A stretch of 64,000 nt of DNA from the NCBI GenBank assembly GCA_900542005.1, contig UQLW01000005.1:1-64000 (forward strand), written 5' to 3'. The notes beneath the pieces are model-generated. The model ran no database searches. It worked only from the letters and a program-made list of their open reading frames with translations, and had not been told where the DNA came from. Below, in pieces: positions 52,855-61,295 of this stretch; position 1 is the stretch's first letter; each line of letters starts with the position of its first letter. The translations under genes and the position numbers were made by a program. This DNA comes from an uncultured Eubacteriales bacterium (GTDB lineage: Bacteria; Bacillota; Clostridia; Christensenellales; UMGS416).

Positions 52855-54251
52855 GCCGGTTCAGGCTCTGCCGTCGCAATGGGGCGGAGATCCTGCTCAT
52901 CCAGGCGCGGCAGATAGTAGCGGGTTTCCCGGGCAATGAGCGGGGAAAGCCCAATCAGGGCAACCAGGTTGGGCAGCGCCATCAGGGCGTTGAGCACGTC
53001 CGCCATATCCCAAACAAGACCGAGGCTGATCACAGGGGCTATCGCCAGCACCGCTAGGTACAGGAGGCGGTAGGGGGTGAGCGCCCGCGGCCCCAGCAGG
53101 TATTCGGCGCAGCGCTCCCCGTAATAGGACCAGCCCAAAATGGTGGAATAGGCGAAGGTGATGAGCCCCACATTCAGCACCAGCGGGCCAATATAGGGGA
53201 TTTGCCCAAAGGCCAGAGCGGAGAGCTCACCGCCGTCGGTGATCCCGGACAGATCCATGGCAGGATTTTTCATGATGCTGGCCACCAGGGTCAGGCCCGT
53301 CACCAGGCAAAGCACCACCGTATCCCAAAAGGTGCCGGTGGAGGCTACCAAAGCCTGGCGGACCGGATTGCGGCACTGGGCGGCGGCTGCGACAATGGGC
53401 GCCGAGCCCATGCCGGACTCATTGGAGAAGAGCCCGCGGGCGATGCCATAGCGGGCTGCGGCAATGATGCCCGAGCCTGCCAGGCCGCCGGCGACGGCGC
53501 CGGGCTGAAAGGCCAGGGTTACAATCGCCCTGCAGGCGGCGGGCAGCACGTCGCGGCATTGCCAGAGAATCACCGTGCAGCCCATGACAAAAAAGATGGC
53601 CATAAAGGGCACCAGGCGCTCGCAGACCCGGCCAAGCCCTTTGACGCCGCCCAAGATGGCCAGGGCTGCCGTCACAGAGGCCGCCAGCCCGACGCTCCAG
53701 GGCTCGATGGAGGGGACAAGCCGGGTAACGGCCTGGGAAAGCGCGTTGACCTGCACGCCGCAGCCGATGCCCAAGGAAGCCAGCGCCCCAAAGAGTGCGA
53801 AAAGCAGGGCAAGGCCGCGGCGGTGCAGCCCCCGCTCCAGCGCGTACATTGCGCCGCCCATCATGCGGCCGTCAGCGCTCTTTACCCGGAAACGGACGGC
53901 AATCAGCGCTTCGGCGTATTTGGTAGCCATGCCGAAAATGCCGGCCAGCCAGCACCAGAATACTGCGCCCGGGCCGCCCAGGGCAATCGCTGTCCCTACG
54001 CCGACGATATTGCCGGTGCCAATGGTGGAGGCAAGGGCTGTAGCCAGGGAGGCAAAGGGGCTGATATCGCCCTCGCCGCCGGGCTCCGGCGTCAGCGACA
54101 GGCGGATTGCCGTCAGCACCTTGCGCTGAATAAACCCGGTACGGCAGGTCATATAAAGGTGCGTGATAAAAAGCAGCAGCACCATGGGTATGCCCCAAAG
54201 CGCGTGGTTAAGGCGCGAGATAACCGTTTCCAGCAGAGCAAGCAGCTCCAT
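52809..54251 (-). CDS. Sodium/alanine-type amino acid symporter (AGCS family)
   Basis: 480 residues, about ten to eleven membrane helices. AGCS signatures: ASTIGTGNIVGVGTAIALGGPGA, CWLAGIFGMATKYAEA, and GLFSNESGMGSAPI. Imports alanine or glycine with Na+. The start at 54251 is used because GGGGAGAGGAG precedes it; codons further upstream lack a site. Overlaps the small post-dinB gene tail to tail. Confidence 0.9.
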   Translation of the reverse strand: MELLALLETVISRLNHALWGIPMVLLLFITHLYMTCRTGFIQRKVLTAIRLSLTPEPGGEGDISPFASLATALASTIGTGNIVGVGTAIALGGPGAVFWCWLAGIFGMATKYAEALIAVRFRVKSADGRMMGGAMYALERGLHRRGLALLFALFGALASLGIGCGVQVNALSQAVTRLVPSIEPWSVGLAASVTAALAILGGVKGLGRVCERLVPFMAIFFVMGCTVILWQCRDVLPAACRAIVTLAFQPGAVAGGLAGSGIIAAARYGIARGLFSNESGMGSAPIVAAAAQCRNPVRQALVASTGTFWDTVVLCLVTGLTLVASIMKNPAMDLSGITDGGELSALAFGQIPYIGPLVLNVGLITFAYSTILGWSYYGERCAEYLLGPRALTPYRLLYLAVLAIAPVISLGLVWDMADVLNALMALPNLVALIGLSPLIARETRYYLPRLDEQDLRPIATAEPEPAYRRWTNQRSSSRKR

Positions 54252-54339
54252 AGCTTCTCCTCTCCCCGCCGCCTTCAGAGGCGGCGTTTCCACTTCAGCC
54301 TATGCGCACAGCAGCGGCTCCATGAGGCCAAAGCCAGGA

Positions 54340-54368
54340 TTGTGACGCAGAAAAAATGATGATATACT
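54340..54368 (+). promoter_or_regulatory. Promoter of the GNAT-fusion gene
   Basis: TTGTGA (54340-54345) and TATACT (54363-54368), spacing 17, with extended -10 TGA. Followed by GAAAAAA. Confidence 0.65.
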
Positions 54369-54395
54369 GAAAAAAACAGCGAAGGAGAATAGGGG

Positions 54396-55376
54396 GTGCA
54401 AACGATCCGGTCTCATGATATTACCCTTTATGGCGGCTATGGCTCCATGAAGCTCGTGCTGCGGCCGCTCAGGGATGACGACCTGCCTTACTTATACCGC
54501 TGGAACGCCGACCCGGAGGTGCTTTATTGGACGGAGGGCGGGGAGGCGGGGGCAACGCTTTCTTACAGCCCGGAAGAAGTGCGTGGGATTTACGGCAGCG
54601 TATCGCAGGATGCGCTTGTATTTCTCATAGAGGTAGATGGGCGTGCGGTAGGCGAGTGCTGGTTGCAGCCTATGAACCTGCAGGAAATATGCACGCGCTA
54701 TCCCGAAGGCGTCGATGTACGGCGAATCGACATCATGATCGGCGAAAAAGACTGCTGGAATCGGGGTATCGGTACGCGGGTGATAGCGATGCTGACGGAA
54801 TACGCCTTTGCCGGGGAGATGACGGACGTGCTGCATTGCCTCTGCGATGACTATAACCTGCGCAGCCGCCGCATATGGGAGAAAAACGGATTTAGCTTGG
54901 CAGGCAGCCAGCCGCTGCCTGAAGGCCAGAAGGGAAAAATGCAGCTGCATTACCGCCTGACGAGACGCGAATATATCGCAAACCGGCGCTATCGCGGGCC
55001 GGATAAAAAAATCGAACGGCTTCCGGTCAGCAGCCTCTCCCCAAGCCAGCTATATATTAGCGAGGGAAAGCTGCGGCTTTGCCGCGAATGGTTTACCCCC
55101 AAATTCTTGGTAGATATGGATCCGATCCTGTACAAACGATTCCAAGGCCTCCGGCTTATCACCGACGGCCATACCCGCGCGGTTATGGCCTATCTGGCCG
55201 GGATAGAACAGGTGCCCTGCTGCGTGGATGAGGATGAGCTGGATATGACGGCCTATGCCAAAGACAGGGCATGGTGTATTCAACAGGGCGTTCACACCGT
55301 GGGCGATCTGGCCAGCCGTATCGTCTCGGTCAAGGAATATGAGACGCTTTGGCGCAAACGGTGCATGGAGGGATAA
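54396..55376 (+). CDS. GNAT acetyltransferase fused to a ParB-like domain
   Basis: 326 residues starting at GTG behind AAGGAG. Residues about 20-195 form a GNAT domain of the RimJ/AAC(6') type (MKLVLRPLRDDDLPYLYRW; WNRGIGTRVI acetyl-CoA loop; NLRSRRIWEKNGF). Residues about 205-326 resemble a ParB/Srx-type fold (LSPSQLYISEGKLR; LITDGHTRAVMAYLAG), with the DGHTR motif recalling the ParB nuclease/CTP-like pocket. Substrate not known. Could be resistance, peptide or protein acetylation; I recall similar fusions elsewhere in Firmicutes. Confidence 0.7.
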   Translation: MQTIRSHDITLYGGYGSMKLVLRPLRDDDLPYLYRWNADPEVLYWTEGGEAGATLSYSPEEVRGIYGSVSQDALVFLIEVDGRAVGECWLQPMNLQEICTRYPEGVDVRRIDIMIGEKDCWNRGIGTRVIAMLTEYAFAGEMTDVLHCLCDDYNLRSRRIWEKNGFSLAGSQPLPEGQKGKMQLHYRLTRREYIANRRYRGPDKKIERLPVSSLSPSQLYISEGKLRLCREWFTPKFLVDMDPILYKRFQGLRLITDGHTRAVMAYLAGIEQVPCCVDEDELDMTAYAKDRAWCIQQGVHTVGDLASRIVSVKEYETLWRKRCMEG

Positions 55377-55477
55377 CGGGCAGAACCGCGACGCAAGGAT
55401 CTGAAGGCGCTGCGCCCTGCCCGCCGCAGGATCGGCAAGAAATATCAGTATCCTGCATACTCTGAGCCCCCGGGGTC

Positions 55478-55486
55478 TGATATAAT
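55478..55486 (+). promoter_or_regulatory. Extended -10 promoter of the DUF4838 gene
   Basis: TGATATAAT, 50 bases before the start codon, in the 160-base gap after the GNAT fusion. -35 not clear. Confidence 0.55.
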
Positions 55487-55536
55487 GGATTTGATCCCCA
55501 AAGGGAAAATTCGTACGAATGGCGAGGTATATCACC

Positions 55537-57426
55537 ATGGGCAAGACCATCACACTCATTGAGGGCGGCCGTTACGACTACCAGATCCTGGTGGCCAATA
55601 ACGCTTCCCAGACCACCCGCTGGGCTTGTTTTGAGCTGCAGCGCATCCTGCGGAAGATGACAGGCGTTACCCTGCCCATCAGCCAGGAGCTGGAGGGGGA
55701 CGAGCACCGGCCCCATATGTATATGACGCGGGGCATCATCGTCGGCAGGCATCCCCGGCTGGAGGCCATTGGCGCGGCGATCGACTGGGAGGCTTTGGGC
55801 GACGAAGGCTACCGGCTTACCACCTGCGGCGAGGATATTATCATAGCCGGCAGCGATGTGCGCGGCGCCATGTACGGCGTGTTTTCCCTGCTGGAAAAGT
55901 ATATGGGCGTACGGTGGTTTACGCCGGACGTGGAGCATGTGCCGGCCCGCTACAAAGTTACCCTGCCGGCTGACCTGGAGGAGACCTTTGTGCCGCAGCT
56001 GGAGTACCGCGAGCCGCAGTTCTGGGAGAATTACATCGACGGCGACTGGAACGCCCATACCAAAGGGAACGGTCACTACGACCGCGTAGCCGATTACCAG
56101 GGCGGCACCATGAAATACTTCCCCTTTGTCCACTCCTTCAATGCCCTCGTTCCGGTGGAGAAGTATTTCGGCGAGCATCCGGAATACTATTCGCTGGTGG
56201 ACGGCAAGCGCATCAGCGACCATACGCAGCTATGCCTGACCAACGACGAGGTCTTTGAGATCGCGCTCAAGCAGGTGAAGGAATGGATTAAGGCCCATCC
56301 CGAGGCTTCCATTGTATCGGTCAGCCAGAATGACTGGTATAACCCCTGCCAGTGCGAAAAGTGCAAGGCCATCGACGATTATGAGGGAAGCCATGCCGGC
56401 ACGCTGCTGATGTTTGTCAATAAAATTGCGGCCGCCATTGCCGAGGAGTATCCGCATATCGCCATTGATACGCTGGCCTATCAGTATACCCGCAAGCCGC
56501 CCAAGCATATTCGCCCCCTGCCCAATGTGATCATCCGCCTGTGCGATATCGAGTGCTGCTTCTCCCATCCGCTGGAGGAGTGCCAGGCCATCGCGTATCC
56601 CTCCGATACCCCGGAGCGCCGGCCGGCCCAGCACTTTTCCGAGGACATCCGCCAGTGGGCGCAGGTCAGCGACCGGCTGTATGTATGGGACTATGTGACC
56701 AACTATGCGCATCCTCTGATGCCTTTCCCCAACTTTAAGGTGCTCAAGCCCAATATCCAGTTCCTCATCAAGAATCATGTAAAGGGCCTCTTTGAGGAGG
56801 CGGCCTATTGGGGCGGCGGCGGGGCCAGCATGGCCGAGCTCCGCAGCTATGTGATGGCGCAGCTGATGTGGAATCCCGATTATGACGTAGATACGCTGGT
56901 GGATGAGTTCCTGGCCGGCGTATTCAAGGGAGCCGCTCCCGCCATGCGCCGCTATTACGACCTGATCCACAGCCATCTGGACGGCGTGCATATGGGCATT
57001 TACGAGCCCAAGAGCGACGCCTACCAGAACCCGGAAATCCAAAAGCAGCTGGAAGAGCTCAAGCGCACCTGCAAGACCCAGACCGAGTTCAACGAGCGCA
57101 GCAAGGAGCTCAACTCCTTCCGCCTGACGGTGGAGAAGCTGGAATTCCTTACCCAGCCCATGCTGGACGAGGCCCATCGCCTCTTTGACGAGATGGAGCT
57201 TCTGGCAGACGATGAGATCGTCCTGCGCCGTGTGCGCCGCGAGCGCCTTGGCCTGCGGTATATTGAGCTGTACCTGGAGGACCCCAAGAGCCCGGAGCAC
57301 AAGGCCAACGTCGATGCGTTCTTTGCCGACCTGAAGAGCCATGGCATTGACCGCCTGTCGGAGGGACGGCTTCCGGAGCAGAGCTATGAAATGATGGTGC
57401 AGGGCATCATGCGCACCTGGGGCTGA
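55537..57426 (+). CDS. DUF4838-domain protein, glycosidase-like
   Basis: 629 residues. N-terminal domain (about 1-130) resembles the small alpha/beta domain before GH67/GH20-type barrels (RWACFELQRILRKMTG; GAMYGVFSLLEKYMGVRWFTPD). The DUF4838 region follows with SVSQNDWYNPCQCEKCKAID near 265 and PNVIIRLCDIECCFSHPLEEC near 330. Members are thought to act on carbohydrate but few are characterised. No signal peptide, so cytoplasmic. The start at 55537 has GCGAGGT upstream; ATG 55519 is a less supported alternative. Stands alone between a promoter and a terminator. Confidence 0.75.
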   Translation: MGKTITLIEGGRYDYQILVANNASQTTRWACFELQRILRKMTGVTLPISQELEGDEHRPHMYMTRGIIVGRHPRLEAIGAAIDWEALGDEGYRLTTCGEDIIIAGSDVRGAMYGVFSLLEKYMGVRWFTPDVEHVPARYKVTLPADLEETFVPQLEYREPQFWENYIDGDWNAHTKGNGHYDRVADYQGGTMKYFPFVHSFNALVPVEKYFGEHPEYYSLVDGKRISDHTQLCLTNDEVFEIALKQVKEWIKAHPEASIVSVSQNDWYNPCQCEKCKAIDDYEGSHAGTLLMFVNKIAAAIAEEYPHIAIDTLAYQYTRKPPKHIRPLPNVIIRLCDIECCFSHPLEECQAIAYPSDTPERRPAQHFSEDIRQWAQVSDRLYVWDYVTNYAHPLMPFPNFKVLKPNIQFLIKNHVKGLFEEAAYWGGGGASMAELRSYVMAQLMWNPDYDVDTLVDEFLAGVFKGAAPAMRRYYDLIHSHLDGVHMGIYEPKSDAYQNPEIQKQLEELKRTCKTQTEFNERSKELNSFRLTVEKLEFLTQPMLDEAHRLFDEMELLADDEIVLRRVRRERLGLRYIELYLEDPKSPEHKANVDAFFADLKSHGIDRLSEGRLPEQSYEMMVQGIMRTWG

Positions 57427-57440
57427 TTTTCCCCAAACCC

Positions 57441-57468
57441 AAAGGCTTCCCCCAGGGGAAGCCTTTTT
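57441..57468 (+). terminator. Terminator after the DUF4838 gene
   Basis: AAAGGCTTCCCC / GGGGAAGCCTTT with a two-base loop and T run. Confidence 0.85.
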
Positions 57469-57601
57469 CTAACCGCCCCTTGACGGGCGGCCTCCTGCGG
57501 GCTAAAATGGACAAAGCCCATAGCAGTTTGCCGGACGCGCCTCTCCGGCGCATGAAGAATCCGGAACCCTTGCCAGGGGAACCATCATGAGGAGGAAGAA
57601 G

Positions 57602-58363
57602 ATGAAAAAGCGTATCGCTGCCCTGATGGGCGCGGCGTTGCTGGCGGCGTCTGCCGCCGGATGCGCCTCACAGCCGAGTTATCCGGACGGCGTCTATTTC
57701 GCCGCGGGCGATATGGATGCAGGATCGGGCTATCGCACCATTGTAACGGTGAAGGTATCGGAAAACCGGATTGAATCGGTGGATTGGAATGAGATCCACT
57801 ATCTGAACGGGGACAAAAAGGCCCTGGGCGACGCCTATGGTATGAAGGGCGCCTCCTCCATCGGGAAGGAATGGTATGAGCAGGCCAAGGCCATTGAGGA
57901 CGTGCTGGTCAAGCGCGGGCCTGGCATCATTGAATACGACCAGGAAGGCGAGAAAGCGGGCAAGGTAAAAAATGTTTCCGGCGCCTCCATCTCGGTGGCC
58001 AATGTATTGCGCGTATTCGATCAAGCCATGGGCAGCCAACCGGTTCCTCAGGGGAGCTATCGGGACGGCGTCTACTTTAAGGCCGCTGAGACAGCCGTGG
58101 ACGGTTACCGGGATGCGGTGACCCTGGTGGTGGCAAACGGCACGATTGTGCTGGCGAACTGGGATAAGGTCACGGCCGAGCCCGCGCAGGGGGAAGCGCC
58201 TACGCTGCGCATGCAGGAGGCTTCGGGTACCTTTGATGCGCAGGCGAAGGACTTCGCCGCCCAGGTGCTGGCAAACCAGGGGACGGTAGAGGCTGTAGAT
58301 GGCCCTGCGGACATCGCTGGGGCAAAGGCGCTGCTGGACAGCCTGCTGGCCCAGGCCCAGTAA
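57602..58363 (+). CDS. FMN-binding lipoprotein, flavinylated electron carrier (PplA-like)
   Basis: 253 residues. Lipoprotein signal peptide with lipobox ending SAAGC21. Two FMN_bind-type repeats: first about 28-142 with the flavinylation site S126-G-A-S129-I, second about 155-250 starting RDGVYFKAA. At the matching place the second repeat reads VDGPADIAG, so it has lost the Ser/Thr acceptor. ApbE attaches FMN to the Thr/Ser of such sites; the apbE gene is next on the opposite strand. Start at 57602 has GAGGAGG six bases before; ATG 57587 is possible. Confidence 0.85.
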   Translation: MKKRIAALMGAALLAASAAGCASQPSYPDGVYFAAGDMDAGSGYRTIVTVKVSENRIESVDWNEIHYLNGDKKALGDAYGMKGASSIGKEWYEQAKAIEDVLVKRGPGIIEYDQEGEKAGKVKNVSGASISVANVLRVFDQAMGSQPVPQGSYRDGVYFKAAETAVDGYRDAVTLVVANGTIVLANWDKVTAEPAQGEAPTLRMQEASGTFDAQAKDFAAQVLANQGTVEAVDGPADIAGAKALLDSLLAQAQ

Positions 58364-58389
58364 AGCTCTCATCCTGCCAGGTAAACCCC

Positions 58390-58428
58390 AAAAGATCCGG
58401 CTTTCGCCTGGAAAGCCGGATCTTTTTC
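58390..58428. terminator. Bidirectional terminator between the FMN lipoprotein gene and apbE
   Basis: AAAGATCCGGCTTTC / GAAAGCCGGATCTTT, fifteen pairs and a five-base loop, serving two converging genes. Confidence 0.9.
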
Positions 58429-58438
58429 TGGTTGAGGA

Positions 58439-59425
58439 TTAAGGCTTCTGGATAAGCGGGGCCAGCCCATCGGTCGCGCGATAGCTGCCATCCTGCATCA
58501 GAAAGAGCGCCTCCACGTCCTCATACCGCTCAAGCAGCGCCAGCCCATCCTCGGGGCCCAGAATAAAGCAGGCCGTGGATAATCCGTCGGCCAGGGCGGA
58601 GGAGCCGGCCACAATGGTCACGGAGGCCAGGCCGTTGTCGGCGGGCCAGCCTGTCTCCGGGTCGATCAGATGATGGTAGCGCCGGCCCTGCAGCGTGAAG
58701 CCGCGCTCATAGATACCGGAGGTCACCACGGCCTTGGAGCCCTCAAGCTGCAGGTTCAAAAGCGCCTGAGCGGCGGAGCCCTCAGGATCCCGGATCCCGA
58801 TGATCCAGGCGTCGCGGCCGGGCTTATTGCCCAGTGTCAGCACGTTGCCGCCCAGGTTCAAAAGCGCGCTTTCGCATCCGGCCTGCCGCAGGGTAGCAGC
58901 CAGCTCGTCGGCAATATAGCCCTTGGCAATGGCGCCCAGATCCAGCGCCATGCCCTGGGGCAGCGTAACCGTATCGCCCGAAAGGCTCACCCGGTCATAG
59001 CCGATGCATGCAACGGCCTCGGCCAGCGCGTCATCCTCGGGCAGCTGGGGGGAGGGGGACTTGAAATCCCATAGCTCCGTCACCGGGCCGATGGTAATAT
59101 CCAGCGCCCCCTGGCTCTTTTCGCAGATGTCCAGCGCCTTGGCCAGAAGCTGAGCTGTTTCGGGCTGTACGGCCACCGGTTTGCCCTGGGCGTGGTTAAT
59201 CCGATATATATCGCTTTCAGCCCGGGTGCGGGAGAGCATATCCTCCAGCTCGTCGATCCGGTCCCAGCATTGTTGCAATATGGCGGCGTCCCGTGTATCA
59301 TACAGAGTAATGCTGATCATGGTATCCAGGGCAAAGTAGTCGCCGCTGATGGTAGCCTGGCTGCAGCCCCCGGAAAAAAGCGCCAGCAAAAGGAAAATGA
59401 GCAGCGCCGGAAGCGTTCGTTTCAT
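58439..59425 (-). CDS. apbE: FAD:protein FMN transferase
   Basis: 328 residues, lipoprotein signal with lipobox FSGGC21. ApbE features: FALDTMISITLYD, the LDLGAIAKGYIADEL segment, LLNLGGNVLTLG, HHLIDPETGWPA and the late ADGLSTACFILG. Transfers FMN from FAD to Ser/Thr of target proteins outside the membrane; the convergent FMN lipoprotein is the obvious target. Divergent from the NusG-II gene. Confidence 0.95.
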   Translation of the reverse strand: MKRTLPALLIFLLLALFSGGCSQATISGDYFALDTMISITLYDTRDAAILQQCWDRIDELEDMLSRTRAESDIYRINHAQGKPVAVQPETAQLLAKALDICEKSQGALDITIGPVTELWDFKSPSPQLPEDDALAEAVACIGYDRVSLSGDTVTLPQGMALDLGAIAKGYIADELAATLRQAGCESALLNLGGNVLTLGNKPGRDAWIIGIRDPEGSAAQALLNLQLEGSKAVVTSGIYERGFTLQGRRYHHLIDPETGWPADNGLASVTIVAGSSALADGLSTACFILGPEDGLALLERYEDVEALFLMQDGSYRATDGLAPLIQKP

Positions 59426-59493
59426 GGATATGGCCCCCTTCCCAGGTGATCATTATGCCCTATCAGGAAAAAAATTGCAATGAGGAGCGGCGG

Positions 59494-59865
59494 ATGAAGG
59501 ACAGACGGTTAGCGCGTGATGGCATGCTGGGAGCAGGCGTCCTGCTGGCGGCGGGTATCCTCTATCTGTTGCTGCGCCAGGGCGCGGGTCCGGGCGCCTG
59601 GGCTGTCGTTGAGCAGGACGGCGTGGAGCTTGTGCGGATGCCGTTGAATCAAGAGGGCAGCTATCTTGTCCAGTCTGAAGCAGGCTGCAACCTGGTGCAT
59701 ACGGGCGAGGGCGCCGTATGGATAGAAGAAGCCGATTGCCCGGATCAGTATTGCGTCCGTCAAGGGGCAATTTCCACGGCGGACGGCCGGATCGTCTGCC
59801 TGCCGCACCGGCTGGTGGTGCGCGTGGAGGGCGCGTCCGCCACGGCCGATGGAATGGTTAGGTGA
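59494..59865 (+). CDS. NusG domain II-containing membrane-anchored protein
   Basis: 123 residues. One N-terminal membrane helix (about 9-26) and an outside domain with the characteristic DCPDQYCVRQGAIS and IVCLPHRLVV cysteine pattern (C-x4-C and later C). This small family is regularly next to Gx-type membrane proteins, ApbE and FMN-binding proteins. Start at 59494 is supported by GAGGAG six bases upstream; an in-frame GTG at 59446 is not. Function unknown; disulfide or redox role is an inference. Confidence 0.8.
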   Translation: MKDRRLARDGMLGAGVLLAAGILYLLLRQGAGPGAWAVVEQDGVELVRMPLNQEGSYLVQSEAGCNLVHTGEGAVWIEEADCPDQYCVRQGAISTADGRIVCLPHRLVVRVEGASATADGMVR

Positions 59866-59867
59866 AC

Positions 59868-60422
59868 ATGCAAAGAAGAACATATCTGGCGGCAGCGTAT
59901 GGGCTGCTGGCCGCGCTGGCGCTGCTGCTCTCCTTTTTGGAGACGCTGCTCCCCATGCCCGTGCCGGTTCCGGGAATTAAGCTGGGCCTCGCCAATCTGG
60001 TGGTGCTTTTTCTGCTGCTGCATGCGGGCCCGCGGCAGGCGTTAACCCTCTCCCTGAGCCGCGTGCTGCTTTCAGCCCTGCTGTTTTCCGGCTTTTCCGG
60101 CTTTGCTTTTTCAGCGTCGGGTGCCCTGCTCTCCTGGCTGGTCATGGCGCTGCTGGTTCGCAGCCGCGCTTTTTCGCCGGTGGGGGTTTCGCTGGCCGGC
60201 GGTCTGGCGCATAACCTGGGCCAGCTGGCCATGGCGGCCGCCTATACCCATAGCCCGGGGATCATACCGGCCTATCTGCCGGTTATGATGATCGCCGGGG
60301 CGGCCATGGGCATGGTTAACGGCGTGATCGTATCAGGCGCAAACCGGGCGCTGATGGCGAACCCCGTGACAAGACGCGCCCTTCAGGGGCTGCGGGAACC
60401 AGGGAAGGGGGGCAAGCAATAG
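59868..60422 (+). CDS. Gx transporter family / heptaprenyl diphosphate synthase component I-like membrane protein
   Basis: 184 residues with five to six membrane helices: GIKLGLANLVVLFLLLHAGP and SRVLLSALLFSG are typical, as is LAGGLAHNLGQLAMAA. Older annotations call this family heptaprenyl diphosphate synthase component I, while in flavin-based extracellular electron transfer loci the related EetB is a membrane part. GTG 59862 and ATG 59868 are both possible starts; both touch the NusG-II stop. Confidence 0.78.
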   Translation: MQRRTYLAAAYGLLAALALLLSFLETLLPMPVPVPGIKLGLANLVVLFLLLHAGPRQALTLSLSRVLLSALLFSGFSGFAFSASGALLSWLVMALLVRSRAFSPVGVSLAGGLAHNLGQLAMAAAYTHSPGIIPAYLPVMMIAGAAMGMVNGVIVSGANRALMANPVTRRALQGLREPGKGGKQ

Positions 60423-60507
60423 CGCCGTCGGGAAGGAGGCTTTTCCCGTTCCGGAACATATTTACCGCCGCGCCGGCATAGCTTGAACCATAAGAAAAGG
60501 GGAGAGC

Positions 60508-60939
60508 ATGATGGCAAAGAAAAAAATGAAAAAGCTAAGGCCGCGTAAACGCGAGGCGGCCCCGGTCAATCTGGCGGATATGGGCCGCTGGGCGGCGATC
60601 GGCCTTGGTGCAAGCGTGATAACCGCGCTGCTGCTGTTAGGATTGGCTGCGCTCGTGATGAAGCTGACGGGGGCCGACATGGCGTCGGCGGCCCTCTGGG
60701 CGCAGATCTGCAAGGTGCTTTGCGCCATGGCCGGCGCCGTAGTCGCAACCTGGAGCCGGGGTGGATATTTGTGGCTTCGGGGCTTGGGCGTCGGCGCGCT
60801 GGGGCTGGCGCTGGTGGGCCTTATTCTGGGGTGGCTGGGCGCGCCGGAAGCTTCCGTGCAGCTTTGGCTGGCGGATATCGGGCTTGGCGCGGCCGCAGGT
60901 TTGGGTGCCAGCGTCATAGTATCGCTTTTCAGAAAGTAA
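60508..60939 (+). CDS. TIGR04086-type small membrane protein
   Basis: 143 residues: very basic N-terminus (KKKMKKLRPRKR), then four hydrophobic helices. The pattern fits the TIGR04086 family that is commonly near the SCIFF and secDF genes in Clostridia. GGGGAGAG precedes the ATG pair at 60508/60511. Role unknown. Confidence 0.65.
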   Translation: MMAKKKMKKLRPRKREAAPVNLADMGRWAAIGLGASVITALLLLGLAALVMKLTGADMASAALWAQICKVLCAMAGAVVATWSRGGYLWLRGLGVGALGLALVGLILGWLGAPEASVQLWLADIGLGAAAGLGASVIVSLFRK

Positions 60940-60946
60940 AAAGCCC

Positions 60947-60975
60947 TTGCGATGATGCGAAGAATGCGATATACT
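60947..60975 (+). promoter_or_regulatory. Promoter of the SCIFF peptide gene
   Basis: TTGCGA (60947-60952) and TATACT (60970-60975), spacing 17. Confidence 0.65.
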
Positions 60976-61007
60976 GAAAAAGAATCTTTAAGTAAGGGAG
61001 AATTTCC

Positions 61008-61154
61008 ATGAAGCATATTCAGGTCATCCAGAAGGGCTGCCTGCAGCAGAGCGCTGCCCACGGCGGCTGTGGCGAGTGTCAGGCTTCCTGCCAGTCCGCT
61101 TGCAAAACTTCCTGTACGGTTGCAAACCAGAAGTGTGCCCGTAAAGAGGCCTAA
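61008..61154 (+). CDS. scfA: SCIFF ranthipeptide precursor
   Basis: 48 residues starting MKHIQVIQKG. The core holds Cys at 21, 24, 28, 32, 36 and 43, the six-cysteines-in-forty-five pattern with conserved CQSACKTSCTV. A seventh Cys lies at residue 11 in the leader, which most SCIFF peptides I recall lack. The radical-SAM maturase 142 bases downstream makes thioether bonds between Cys and nearby residues. GGGAG precedes the ATG. Function of the mature SCIFF peptide is not established. Confidence 0.95.
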   Translation: MKHIQVIQKGCLQQSAAHGGCGECQASCQSACKTSCTVANQKCARKEA

Positions 61155-61169
61155 TTCAAGACAGGATAT

Positions 61170-61219
61170 AAAGAGGCCCAGGCCTGCCTTTGCAAGATAG
61201 GGTAGACCTGGGCCCCTTT
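61170..61219 (+). terminator. Hairpin between SCIFF precursor and maturase genes
   Basis: AAAGAGGCCCAGG / CCTGGGCCCCTTT with one mismatch and a 24-base loop, followed by TCTGGCTG. Likely a partial terminator that lowers maturase expression relative to the peptide. Confidence 0.55.
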
Positions 61220-61295
61220 CTGGCTGTTTGCATATGGAAGGCGCAAGGGCCTTTGATTGGACGAAGCATATTATATACGAGAAAAGGATACGGAA

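Noticed and set aside
54336..54375. Shared motif TATACTGAAAAA before the GNAT gene and before scfA as a regulon signal
   Set aside because: It is a normal -10 followed by an A run; two copies are not enough to suggest a common regulator.
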